Shown: positions 30,447 through 41,049 of the stretch, in pieces
How positions within the stretch are numbered: position 1 is the stretch's first letter
Layout: the number at the start of each line of letters is the position of its first letter
Assembly: GCF_008728515.1 (NCBI RefSeq)
Contig: NC_044995.1
Coordinates: 46,703,084-46,767,083 of the forward strand
Direction: 5' to 3'
From: Papio anubis
Lineage: Eukaryota > Chordata > Mammalia > Primates > Cercopithecidae
Length of the DNA stretch: 64,000 nucleotides
Program-made: the position numbers and the translations under genes
The notes under the pieces: generated by a model
Database searches by the model: none
Told to the model about the DNA's origin: nothing
What the model saw: only the letters and a program-made list of their open reading frames with translations

Positions 30447-31169
30447 AAGTCAGTTTTTCCGTTTCTCGATTCCATGTTCGCTTCCTGCTAGCTGGTGTAT
30501 TTTGTTCATTCCCTCCATTATCTGTTCATTCCTTTGCTGAGCAGTGTGTATTGAGCATCTACTGTATGCCAGGGGTGGCTTCAGATCAGGTGGACGATGT
30601 TTTCTGGGATGGATCCCGTTGCTGCCCTCACGGGGCTCACAGCTCCAAGGGGAGGCGGGCACAGGAGTGGGTGGTCTCGTGTGGGCTTGCCCTGGGTGCG
30701 ACCGGGATGCAGAAGGAACTAGGGGGCGGGGCCCCGGGAGCAGGGATCTGAACCCACCAGTAGTGCTCAGAGCTCTCTGCAGCCCCCAGGAAGGAAAGGG
30801 CACTCCGGGTGGAGGGCATGGCACAGGCAACAACCCGGAGGGGTAGGAGGGAGTGTGGAGCCTCCAAGGGACCGAGGGGAGCCAGTGTGGCCCACCTTAG
30901 TGCAGGCCTTGTGTCCCCCAAGCCTGGAGGTAGGGGAGGCATGAATTATCTGTGGGGACCCAGAAGGTGCCGCAATGAGCAGACGCTGCCACCAGAGGGC
31001 ACCATCGGACAGCGGTTCCAGCCTCTCCCAACGACGGCTGGCGCGGGGACAGTCCCTCTTTCCCCGGCCTGCTCCAAAGAGACAGCCCAAAGCGGGAGGG
31101 GTCCTGAAAAAGTGCCCAGTTCTCAGCCATGCCAACAGCCTCCTCGCCCCTCTGTAAATTGCAACAATA
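30447..31169. other. Single-copy island with L2-like start and CTCF motif
   Basis: GTGTATTGAGCATCTACTGTATGCC (30545 on) and TGCCCTCACGGGGCTCACAG are L2-type. A GC-rich stretch from 30640 on has no recognised exon. The strong CTCF motif at 30989 lies here. Confidence 0.45.
30989..31002 (+). promoter_or_regulatory. CTCF core motif, plus orientation
   Basis: CCACCAGAGGGCAC on the plus strand, preceded by GACGCTG. Full core match in non-repeat DNA. Confidence 0.65.
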
Positions 31170-31170
31170 G

Positions 31171-31773
31171 ACCGGGTGCGGTGGCTCACGCCTGTAATCC
31201 CAGCACTTTGGGAAGTCGAGGCGGGTGGATCACCTGAAGTCAGGAGTTCGAGACCAGCCTGGCCAACATGGTGAAACCCCATCTCTACTAAAAATACAAA
31301 AATTAGGCCGGGCGCGGTGGCTCACGCCTGTAATCCCAGCACTTTGGGAGGCTGAGGTGGGTGGATCACGAGGTCAGGAGACCGAGACCACCCTGGCTAA
31401 CACGGTGAAACCCCGTCTCTACTAAAAATACAAAAAAATTAGCTGGGCGTGGTGGCGGGCGCCTGTAGTCCCAGCTACACAGGAAGCTGAGGCAGGAGAA
31501 TAGCGTGAACCTGGGAGGTGGAGCTTGCAGTGAGCCGAGATCGCGCCACTGCACCCCAGTCTGGGCGACAGAGCGAGACTCCGTCTCAAAAAAAAAACAA
31601 AAACAAAAATTAGCTGGGCACGGTGGCCGGCATCTGTAGCCCCAGCTATTCAGGAGGCTGAGGCAGGAGAATCGCTTGAACCCGGGAGGCTGAGATTGCA
31701 ATGAGCCGATATGGTGCCACTGCACTCCAGCCTGGGTGACACAGCAATACTGTGCCTCAACAATAAATAAATA
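31171..31773 (+). repeat. AluY nested in an Alu
   Basis: The outer plus Alu (31171-31304 and 31603-31773) is interrupted by a near-consensus AluY (31305-31602) after AATACAAAAATTA. The linker repeats as AAAAATTAGC on the far side. Confidence 0.8.
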
Positions 31774-32290
31774 ATTGCAACAAGAATGACAGCTAAATAC
31801 CTATCCCCATTGGCAGGTCACTAGGGCTCTTTTTGCCCCATTTTGCAGGTGGGGAAACTGAGGCACAGGACGGTAGCGTCGCTTTGCAAAGTCACATAGT
31901 GAGACTGTAAAGCCGGGATTAGGATGAGGCTAGAGAGCACCCTCAGAGACAAATTAAAGGCAGAGTTCATCCTCAGGGGTGCGCAAGTGCGGGATCTTTG
32001 GAAATCTCTGTCTAATATTGTTTCCAGCCCGGCTAGAGCCCAGAGAGGGCAGATGCCAGCCTGTGAGGCCACACAGCAGGCTCTTCTCCAGTCCCCTCCC
32101 CCAAGAGTGTCTCCCTGCAGCCCTGGGGTTTGCCTGGGCTCGCAAATGCCATCCCCAAGTGCCCCTGGGCAGGGATCTTTTATTTTTAACCTGTTCAGTG
32201 GTTGCGGCCTTATTATAGCCCTGGGAGGCTGCCACGGTCTCCAGTTTCCAAGGGAAGCTGCAAAACTTTTTCTCTTCTGAGGAAAAGGAG
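31774..32290. other. Single-copy stretch with MIR
   Basis: A reverse MIR at 31840-31930 (GGTGGGGAAACTGAGGCACAG). 31930-32290 holds no recognisable gene or repeat. Confidence 0.5.
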
Positions 32291-33474
32291 TGTCTGGGTG
32301 CAGTGGCTCTTTCCTGTAATCCCTGTATTTGGGGAGGCTGAGGTGGATCACTTAAGCCCAGGAGTTTGGGACCAGCCTGGCCCACACAGTGAGACCCCTG
32401 TCTCTAGTTTTATTTTTTATTATTTATTTATTTATTTAGAGATGAAGGGTCACTCTGTCGCTCAGGCTGGAGTGGCAGTGGTGCGATCTTGGCTCACTGC
32501 AACCTCCACTTCCCGGGTTCAAGTGATTCTCATGCCTCAGCCTCCCGAACAGTTGGGATTACAGGCACGCACTGCCACACCTGGCTAATTTTGTGTTTTT
32601 AGTAGAGACAGCCGGGCGCGGTGGCTCACGCCTGTAATCCCAGCACTTTGGGAGGCCGAGGCGGGCGGATCACAAGGTCAGGAGATCGAGACCACAGTGA
32701 AACCCCGTCTCTACTAAAAATACAAAAAATTAGCCAGGCGCAGTGGCGGGCGCCTGTAGTCCCAGCTACTCAGGAGGCTGAGGCAGGAGAATGGCGTGAA
32801 CGCAGGAGGCGGAGCTTGCAGTGAGCCGAGATCGCGCCACTGCACTCCAGCCTGGGCGACAGCGTGAGACTCCGTCTCAAAAAAAAAAAAAAAGTAGAGA
32901 CAGGGTTTCACCATGTTGGCCAGGCTGGTCTTGAACTCCTGACCTCAAGTGATTCTCCCGCCTTGGCCTCCCAAAGTGCTGGGATTACAGGCATGAGCCA
33001 CCACACCTGGCCAAAATCAATGCATTTTCTTTTCTTATTTCTTTTTTTTTTTTTTTTTTTTTTTGAGATGGAGTCTGGCTCTGTTGCCCAGGCTGGAGTG
33101 CAGTGGCCGGATCTCAGCTCACTGCAAGCTCCGCCTCCTGGGTTCACGCCATTCTCCCGCCTCAGCCTCCCGAGTAGCTGGGACCACAGGCGCCCGCCAC
33201 CTCGCCCGGCTAATTTTTTGTATTTTTTAGTAGAGACGGGGTTTCACCGTGTTAGCCAGCATGGTCTCGATCTCCTGACCTCGTGATCCGCCCGTCTCGG
33301 CCTCCCAAAGTGCTGGGATTACAGGCTTGAGCCACCACACCCGGCCTTCTTTTTCCTTTTAAGAGATGGAGTCTTGCTGTGTTGGCTGGTCTTGAACTCC
33401 GGGCCTTCAGTGCTCCTCTCATCTCACCCTCCTGAGTAGCTGGGGTTACAGGCGTTTGCCGTTGTGCCTGGCTC
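32291..33474. repeat. Alu block with nested AluY and an AluYR
   Basis: Plus fragment 32291-32407. Minus Alu 32408-33014, split by a plus AluY (32610-32893) that lacks about 15 bases of CATCCTGGCTAAC. Minus AluYR 33040-33345. Minus monomer fragment 33346-33474. Confidence 0.8.
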
Positions 33475-33543
33475 TTTAATGTATTTTCTATTGCTTGAGC
33501 CAGTTAACATTTTTCTTTAAATAGGCTTTAAAAATCAGTCCTT

Positions 33544-33851
33544 GGCCGGGCGCGGTGGCTCAAGCCTGTAATCCCAGCACTTTGGGAGGCCGAGACGGGC
33601 GGATCACGAGGTCAGGAGATCGAGACCATCCTGGCGAACACAGTGAAACCCCGTCTCTACTAAAAAATACAAAAAACTAGCCGGGCGAGGCGGCGGGCGC
33701 CTGTAGTCCCAGCTACTCGGGAGGCTGAGGCAGGAGAATGGCGTAAACCCGGGGGGCGGAGCTTGCAGTGAGCTGAGATCCGGCCACTGCACTCCAGCCT
33801 GGGCGACAGAGCCAGACTCCGTCTCAAAAAAAAAAAAAAAAAAAAAAAAAA
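33544..33851 (+). mobile_element. Young AluYR insertion with perfect TSD
   Basis: Near-consensus cercopithecid AluY with an uninterrupted A tail, flanked by AAAAATCAGTCCTT at 33530-33543 and 33848-33861. It is very probably absent from human and other apes. Confidence 0.85.
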
Positions 33852-33861
33852 ATCAGTCCTT

Positions 33862-34332
33862 ATTTTTTTTGGGAATTAGATCTTGGTGATGGTTGTACAA
33901 CCTTGTACATATACTAAAAGCCCCTGAATTATCCATGTTAAAATGGTGAATTGTGGCCAAGCATGGTGGCTCACGCCTGTAATCCCAGCACTTTGGGAGG
34001 CTGAGGCGGGAGGATCACGAGGTCAGGAAATCGAGACCATCCTGGCTAACACGGTGAAACCCCGTCTCTACTAAAAATACAAAAAAAAAATTAGCCGGAC
34101 GTGGTGGCGAGCACCTGTAGTCCCAGCTATTCGGTAGGCTGAGGCAGGAGAATGGTGTGAACCTGGGAGGCGGAGCTTGCAGTGAGCAGAGATCACGCCA
34201 CTGCACTCTATCCTGGGCGACAGAGCGAAACTCCGTCTCAAAAAAAAAAAAGTGAATTTTATGTTTTGCAACTTATATCTCCATTAAAAAATATAAAAGC
34301 CATTAAAAATGTAAAAAACATTTAACTCGTAT
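33862..34332 (+). repeat. L1M 3' end split by an Alu
   Basis: TTGGTGATGGTTGTACAACC, TTAAAATGGTGAATTGTG and ATATCTCCATTAAAAAAT are collinear with an old L1 3' end. A plus Alu (33955-34252) lies within it. Confidence 0.7.
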
Positions 34333-34675
34333 TAATTATTTATTTATCTTGAGACAGGGTCTCCCTCTGTCACCCAGGCTGAAGTGCAGTGGTGTGATCA
34401 CAGCTCACTACGGCCTCCACCTCCTGGGCTCAAGCGATCCTCCCACCTCAGCCTCCCAAAATGCTGGGATTACAGGCATGAGCCACTCTTGAGCAGCTAG
34501 GACCACAGGTGCACACCACCACACCCAGCTAATTTTTATATATTTCTTGTAGAGATGAGGGGGTGGGTCTCACTAAGTTGTCCAGGCTGGTCTCGAACAC
34601 CTGGGCTCAACCAACCCTCCCACCTCAGCCTCCCAAAATGCTGAGATTACAGGCATGAGCCACTGTCCCTGGCTG
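34333..34675 (-). repeat. Alu with internal duplicated segment
   Basis: A minus Alu in which CCCAAAATGCTGGGATTAC and CAGGCATGAGCCACT, normally only at the Alu head, also appear in the middle (34467-34489) before the element continues. Confidence 0.65.
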
Positions 34676-36230
34676 TGGGACTGCACGTTAGGTAATCCGT
34701 GAAGGCTTCATGGAGGAGATGACATTGGATCAAGATCATTGCTTTAATCGACATCAAATAATTAATAAGTTAATAATTCAAATTAATAAATTTGAATTAA
34801 TATCAATCATTAAATCATGTATATTAAGTTAATAGACATTCAGAGATAAGCTTTAATAGGAGATATCAAGGCACAGGGTGGAGGCAGGGGGTTGTCCCGG
34901 GGAATTCTAAATGTCCCAGTTTGTGTGGAGGTTCAAGGTGTCTTGTACAACCCACTGGAGAAACAGGAGCTGGGACCGGTGGGGGCACATTCTCTTGGCC
35001 CAGCACATGGGCAGTGCCGCCCACATTTGGCCCGGGTCTTGCCTAATACATGTTTTGGTAAACACTCGGTCAGAGCACCCTCTGTTTCTTCCAGTCCCGA
35101 AGCTCCCCACAGGAATCCACACCCCCGCTCCACCCCTCTCTCTCGGGACATGGATTCAATGTCCCTGGTGGGTCATCTGGCCTTTTCGGCCTGTGACGTG
35201 ATTCGAGCGGTGCTATCTTTAACCTCGGGCAGGGGCGTTCCCTCCCCTTCGACGTTGCTCAGATAACAGTGCTGGAATTTCACAGGGGTGGCGGCCCCCC
35301 GGGGTCTGGCAAAGCCTTCGGGGCCTGCTCGTGTCCCCTGCTGCTGCCCTAAGTAGTCAGAGGAGGTCGCGAATTCCCAGCTCGTTCACTGTTCACTCGC
35401 TCAGCCCATATTTACAGGCCACCTGGCGTGGGACAGACCCTGGCCCGGGTGCTGAGGACGCAGCAGTGACCAAGATCCTCAAAGGGTTGGGGAGGGTCTG
35501 AGAAAGTCACTGACCAAGTAGACGAGCAAATGAGAAGAACTCCAGACCCCCCACTTCAGTTCTGTGGAATCGGATTGGCAGCAGGCTGGGAAGGGCGGTT
35601 TGCGAGCTTGGGGGGCCCCCACTCCCCCATCTCCCAGGTCAGGCTGGGCTGCCTGGCTCTCGACACCTTCCAGCAGGGGTTAAGCTTTGACCCTGATGTT
35701 TCCCGGCTGGGTAAGCTTAGAGAAGCCCCCTCCCCTCTCTGTGAGCCTGTGTCTCTGGGATCGGCTGGATCAGCCCTCACCTGAAGCTCGTAGAGCTTTA
35801 AGCTGGCCTTCATCTTAAGAGGGCTGTTTTTCCTACTTTATTATTCTTATCTTTCTTCCATCCATGGGACTCTGATATGTTTTTCCTCCTTTAAAGGGCT
35901 GCTGTGTAAACAGGCAGTGCATTTAACCACAGACGACCTGGGTCACCCTCTTGGCTTCATGGCCTTAGGCACTCCACTTGACCTCTCTGAGCTTTTTACT
36001 TCACTGATCAGCGTCAGGTAGTCATTTGATTATTGTGGACAGTTCTTGCTACCCTTGCTGGCGTTGATGGCCCCATTTTACAGCAACCCCAGTTACACAT
36101 GGATTACAGACCCTCTGGTGGGGGGCCCTCCCCAGGCCAAGCCAACTGGCACATCCCACCCCTGAGATACTACGATTGGGTCATGGAAGAACATGGGACC
36201 CAGGCCGGTCCAATCAGAGCTAATCTTGGT
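34676..36230. other. Longest non-Alu stretch between the genes
   Basis: 34740-34850 is AT-rich (AATTAATAA words). 34870-35750 is single-copy and moderately GC-rich, with CTGTGACGTGATTCG (35193 on), an AGATAAC GATA-like word (35262) and an L2-like start near 35400. 35757-35934 is copy A of a local duplication. 35935-36010 is a MIR start. Predicted frames here show no known protein and no splice logic I can support. Confidence 0.45.
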
Positions 36231-36529
36231 GTTTTTTGTTTGTTTTTGAGACAGAGTCTCACTCTGTTGCCCAGACTGGAGTGCAGTGGCACAGTCTTGG
36301 CTCACTGCAACCTCCACCTCCCGGATTCAAGCGATTCTCCTGCCTCAGCCTCCCGAGTAGCTGGGATTACAGGTGCCTGCCACCGTGCCCGGCTAATTTT
36401 TTGTATTTTTAGTATAGATAGGGTTTCACCATGTTGACCAGAATGGTCTCGAACTCCTGACCTCGTGACCCACCCGCCTCAGTCTCCCGAAGTGCTGGGA
36501 TTACAGGCGTGAGCCACCGCGCTCGGTCA
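36231..36529 (-). repeat. Alu, minus strand
   Basis: TTTGTTTGTTTTTGAGACAGAG to CCGCGCTCGGTC, inserted beside copy B. Confidence 0.85.
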
Positions 36530-36703
36530 CAAATCTTGGGATTCGACTGGGAGGAAGATGCTGTCTTTTCTCCTGGTGGTCATCTTGGGATCCCCACCCC
36601 CACCCCAGTCTCAGGGGAGCTAGCAACCAGGTCTTTAGGAACAACTGGGATCTGCTGGCTCAGCCCTCACCTGAAACTGGTAGAGCTTTAAGATGGCCTT
36701 CAT

Positions 36704-37028
36704 TAGGAGGTATGAGGCTGAAGTTACGATCCCCAGGTCTGAGCTTTCAAAGCAAGCATTTAGCTCAGATAATTTTTGTGAGTGATTTGCTTGGCGTTAG
36801 GGGACCGATTCTGGCAGAACCCATGAGGGAAACAGACGCTCAGGATGTGGAGGCAGGATGGTCACCTGCCCCAGGGAGGGGACAGCTTGTGCCAAAACAC
36901 CACCAAGAGAAAGCAGGGGAAAGGGATCCGTGTGTCTGCCGTATGGGATGGAGAATCAGCACAAGGTATGAACTCTGACAGCCCTGGGTTCCAACCTCAG
37001 CCTTTCCTTCATGCGCTGTGTCTCTAGG
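36704..37028 (+). other. Single-copy stretch into a MIR
   Basis: 36704-36960 is unassigned. GACAGCCCTGGGTTCCAACCTC (36977 on) starts a MIR that resumes after the next Alu. Confidence 0.45.
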
Positions 37029-37330
37029 CATTTTTTTTTTTTTTGAGACGGAGTCTCGTGCTCTGTACCCCAGGCTGGAGTGCAGTGGCGCCATATCGGC
37101 TCACTGCAAGCTCCGCCTCCCGGGTTCACGCCATTCTCCTGCCTCAGCCTCCTGAGTAGCTGGGACTACAGGTGCCTGCCACCACACGCGGCTAATTTTT
37201 TCTATTTTTAGTAGAGACGGGGTTTCACCGTCACTGTTAGCCGGATGATCTCCATCTCCTGACCTCATGATCCTCCCGTCTTGGCCTCCCAAAGTGCTGG
37301 GATTACAGGTGTGAGCCACCACGCCCGGCC
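37029..37330 (-). repeat. Alu splitting a MIR
   Basis: Full minus Alu with a duplicated CACCGTCACTGTTAGCC region. The MIR continues at 37331-37392 (CCTCAGTTCCCCCGCC). Confidence 0.75.
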
Positions 37331-37396
37331 AGCCTTAGGCATCTTAACGTCGCTTAGTAGCCTCAGTTCCCCCGCCTGCCATACAGGACCTACTTT

Positions 37397-37690
37397 GTTT
37401 GTTTTGAAACAGGGTCTCACTCTGTTGCCCGGGCTGGAGTGTGGTGGTGCCATCAAGGCTCGCTGCAGCCTCAAGTTCCTGGGCTCAATCAATCCTCCTT
37501 CAGCCCTCCCAGCAGCAGCTGGGACTACACATCCCCACGCCTGGCTAATTTTTTTTTTTTTTTTTTTTTTTTTTAGAGACAGGATCTCACTTTGCTGCCC
37601 ATGCTGGTCTCAAACTCATAGGATCAAGCAATCCTCCAGCCTTGGCCTCCCAAGGTGCTGGGATTACAGGCATGATCCACCGCACCTGGC
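37397..37690 (-). repeat. Alu with TSD AGGACCTACTTTG
   Basis: Minus Alu between AGGACCTACTTTG (37385) and AGGACCTACTTTA (37692), followed by a further copy of AGGACCTACTTTG at 37709. Confidence 0.75.
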
Positions 37691-37810
37691 CAGGACCTAC
37701 TTTAGATAGGACCTACTTTGACTGGGAGGAAGATGCTCTCTTTTCTGCTGGTGGTCATCTTGGGACGCCCACCTCACTCCAGTCTCAGGGGAGCTATCAG
37801 CCAGCTCTTT

Positions 37811-38109
37811 TTTTTTTTTTTTTTTTTGAGACGGAGTCTTGCTCTGTCACCCAGGCTGGAGCACAGTGGCCGGATCTCAGCTCACTGCAAGCTCCACCTC
37901 CCGGGTTTGCGCCATTCTCCTGCCTCAGCCTCCTGAGTAGCTGGGACTACAGGCGCCCGCCACTTCGCCCGGCTAAGTTTTTGTATTTTTTAGTAGAGAC
38001 GGGGTTTCACCGTGTCAGCCAGGATGGTCTCGATCTCCTGACCTCGTGATCCGCCCGTCTCGGCCTCCCAAAGTGCTGGGATTACAGGCTTGAGCCACCG
38101 CGCCCGGCC
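37811..38109 (-). mobile_element. Young AluYR inserted in copy C
   Basis: GTGGCCGGATCTCAGC, GGGTTTGCGCC and CGCCACTTCGCCCGGC mark a cercopithecid AluY. It is flanked by CAGCCAGCTCTTT at 37798-37810 and 38110-38122. Confidence 0.85.
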
Positions 38110-38312
38110 CAGCCAGCTCTTTAGGAACGACTGGGATCTGCTGGATCAGCCCTCACCTGAAACTGGTAGAGCTTTAACATGGCCTTCATCTTAAGAGGGC
38201 TGTTTTTCCTACTTTCTTCTTCTTCTTATTTTTCTTCCATCCATGGGACTCTGATATGTTTTTCCTCCTTTAGAGGGCTGTTGTGTAAACAGGAAGTGCA
38301 TTTAACTACAGA

Positions 38313-38855
38313 GAATGGTGCCTGGCATACAGTAGGTGCTCAATAAATGCTCACTAGTACTGTGTCCCCCAGGAGACGGCTTTGAGAGCAGCACCTGCTG
38401 ATTCAAATCCACTCCTTTGATGCCACACCAAACAGACGACAGCCCAACAGCTGTCACCTGTGGCACTGTCCAGTCCCGAATGAAACCAGACAACAGGTGC
38501 GTGAAGGCAAGAGATGGGAGACACCCACCCTCGGGAAAGCCCTCCAACCCAAAGCACCATGGAAGTAGCACGCACCCCACAGCAGGGCCTCTCTCCACTG
38601 CCACGTGCGGCGGGGGCACAGGGATTAACCACACGTTGGTATCGACAGCTCCATCCTTATCCCCAGGGGGGCCTGGAACTCGCCTGGCACATGGCAGGGG
38701 CTCAGCAAAATCCCACAGGCCCAGCTAACGGGGTGGTGCTTTCTAGTGGGGGTTTGACTGTTCTAATAGGGAGAAAACCAGAACTTTAGAATGGGACAAA
38801 TTTATACAAGGAAGTGAGATGAGATGGCAGATGAAGAAAAAAAAAGGGGGGGGGG
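38313..38855. other. Single-copy stretch
   Basis: Begins with an L2/MIR end (GTGCCTGGCATACAGTAGGT, 38320). There is nothing else recognised up to a short poly-G run before the next Alu. Confidence 0.45.
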
Positions 38856-39135
38856 GCCTGGTATGGTGGCTCACGCCTATAATCCCAGCACTTTGGGAGG
38901 CTGAGGCGGGTGGATCATTCGAGGTTAGGAATTTGAGACCAGCCTGGCCAATGTGGTGAAACCCTGTCTCTACTAAAAATATAAAAATTAGGCCAGGTGT
39001 GGTGGTGCACGCCTGTAATCCCAGTTACTCGGGGGGCTGAGGCAGGAGAATTGCTTGAACCCAGGAAGTGGAGGTTGCCAAGATTGCACCCCTGCACTCC
39101 AGACTGGGTGACACAGCAAGACTCCATCTCGAAGG

Positions 39136-39167
<32 letters not shown>
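38856..39167 (+). repeat. Alu with long A tail
   Basis: CCTGGTATGGTGGCTCACG to an A tail of about 30 bases (39138-39167). 39168-39440 after it is single-copy. Confidence 0.85.
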
Positions 39168-39169
<2 letters not shown>

Positions 39170-39440
39170 AAAGGGGATTTTCCTCACTAAGCCTGAACCA
39201 GCTCTAGGAAATCCAAGTTCACCAAAGATGCTTACTGGCTTCATCGATGAGTCTTGCTGGAAAGCAGGATAGGTTTGACCAAAATACAAACACCAACACA
39301 CAGCTCTCCACCGTCCCTGTCCCAGCCCCTCAGGCACCAGCTGAGGAAGGCTTCCTGCGAACTTCATTCTCCCCAACTTAAAGGAACTACCCTTTCCTTC
39401 TAGAGGTAACCCTACCCAAAAGCAGGGGTTAGTGGTTTTT

Positions 39441-40015
39441 GCTTTTTTTTTTTTTGGTCGCTCAGACGGGAGTGCAGTCATGGCTCACTGCGGCCTCAAC
39501 CTCCTAGGCTCAAGTGATCCTCCCACCTCAGCCTCTGAACTAGCTGGGATTACAGGTGCATGCCACCATTCCTGGTTACTTTTAAAAATTAATTCTAGAG
39601 GCTGGGTGTGGTGGCTCATGCCTGTAATGCCAGGACTTTGGCAGGCAGATCACAAAGTCAGGAGTTCAAGACCACCATGGCCAATATGGTGAAACTCCGT
39701 CTCTACTCACAATACAAAATTAGCCGGGCATGGTGGCATATGCCGGTAGTCCCAGCTGCTTGGGAGACTGAGGCGGGAGAATCACTCGAACCCGGGAGGC
39801 GGAGGTTGCAGTGAGCCGAGATGGCGCAACTGTACTACAGCCCGAGTGACAGAGTGAGACTCTGTCTTAAAAAAAAAAAAAAAAAAAAAAAAAATTGTAG
39901 ATACAGAGGTCTTACTATGTTGCCTAGGCTTCCCAAAGTGCTGAGATTACAGACGTGAGTCGCTATACTCAGACTATTTTTTATTTTTGTAAAGGCAGGC
40001 TCTATGCTGCTCAGG

Positions 40016-40046
<31 letters not shown>
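39441..40046. repeat. Minus Alu split by a plus Alu, and fragments
   Basis: The outer minus Alu (39441-39598 and 39894-39975) hosts a plus Alu (39599-39893). A further minus fragment (39976-40018) ends in a T tract (40017-40046). Confidence 0.7.
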
Positions 40047-40050
<4 letters not shown>

Positions 40051-40108
40051 ACAGCAACATACTGTTTTTCAAATGAAATTTTACACAAAGCCCCAGTATA
40101 TAACATAG

Positions 40109-40414
40109 AGGCCAGGTGCAGTGGTTCATGCTTGTATTCTCAGCACTTTGGGAGACCGAGGTGGGAAGATCGCATGAGTCCAGGAGTTTGAGACCAGCCT
40201 GGTCAACATGGCAAAACCTGCGTCTACGGAAAATACAAAAATTAGCTGGGCATGGTGGCAGGTGCCTGTAATCTCAGTTACTCAGGAGGCTGAGGCAGGA
40301 GAATCATTTGAACCCGGGAGGCAGAAGTTGCAGTGAGCCGAGATCACGCCATTGCACTCCAGCCTGGGTGACAGGGGGAGACTCTGTCTCAAAAAAAAAA
40401 TAATAAAATAAAAT
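40109..40414 (+). repeat. Alu with 21-bp TSD
   Basis: A full Alu flanked by identical 21-base copies at 40088-40108 and 40415-40435 (both containing CCCCAGTATATAACATAG). Confidence 0.9.
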
Positions 40415-40435
40415 AAGCCCCAGTATATAACATAG

Positions 40436-40749
40436 AAACCCCTCTGGCTAGGGGAGGTGGCCCTAGGGCTCTCTGTTCATTCAGACCAATGCCATGGATG
40501 GATCCACCCACCTCCCACTTCCCCAGTTGACCCACGCCAAGGACGTATCAGGCAATTCTCTTCCAGTATCTTTTTAATGACTTAAACACCAGCGCGCAGA
40601 CTTGCAATGTAAACGGCCTCATTTCTGTGCTCTGTGCTTTGGGAGGGATGGAGACGCCATTTCCCACCTTGGCTGAGTTAAGTTAAAACCTGTCTTGCAA
40701 ATAAATAAATAATTTCCTAACACAGCAAAAAAAAAAAAAAAAAAAAAAA
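40436..40749 (+). pseudogene. Possible retroposed mRNA 3' end
   Basis: Unique sequence ends AAATAAATAAATAATTTCC TAACACAGC and then a pure A run of 23 (40727-40749). An AATAAA about 15-20 bases before an A tract is how a reverse-transcribed mRNA ends. No parent gene was recognised and no target duplication was found, so this stays tentative. It could also be distal FEM1A 3' sequence read antisense. Confidence 0.3.
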
Positions 40750-41049
40750 TCCAAACGAGACCTAGTTTCCATCCAGGGACAGGACGTTTCTGGACACCCC
40801 CGGTGGCTGCTCCTCCTAATGGCCTGGCTACTGCAGGGAGGATGTAGTGAGAATGGCTTTCCTTCTGCTGTTTGCTGCTGTCTATGCCGGCCAAGAACCT
40901 GCTCCTGTCTGCCTGGGCTGATGGAGTCTCGCTCTTGAGAAAAAGTCTTGCTGGGGCAGGTCCTCTGGCAGCCCCAGCACCTCACCCTGAGACATGGGAA
41001 CCTGAGACTTTGTCCGAAGCTCGGCTGGAAGGCTGGTCTTGGCACTCAA

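Larger units (their letters stand above)
35757..38312 (+). repeat. Local three-copy, low-copy repeat (copies A, B, C)
   Basis: Copy A 35757-35934, copy B 36544-36703, copy C 37719-37797 continuing at 38110-38312. A matches the 3' part of C (TTCTTCCATCCATGGGACTC, TGATATGTTTTTCCTCCTTT). B matches the 5' part of C (GACTGGGAGGAAGATGCT, GGTGGTCATCTTGGGA). All three share GGATCAGCCCTCACCTGAA, with C/T variation in B. Similarity looks around 90 percent by eye. Confidence 0.8.

Noticed and set aside
34892..35266. 124-codon plus-strand frame in single-copy DNA
   Set aside because: No recognisable domain, no splice signals in support, and a similar-length frame on the opposite strand. Treated as chance.
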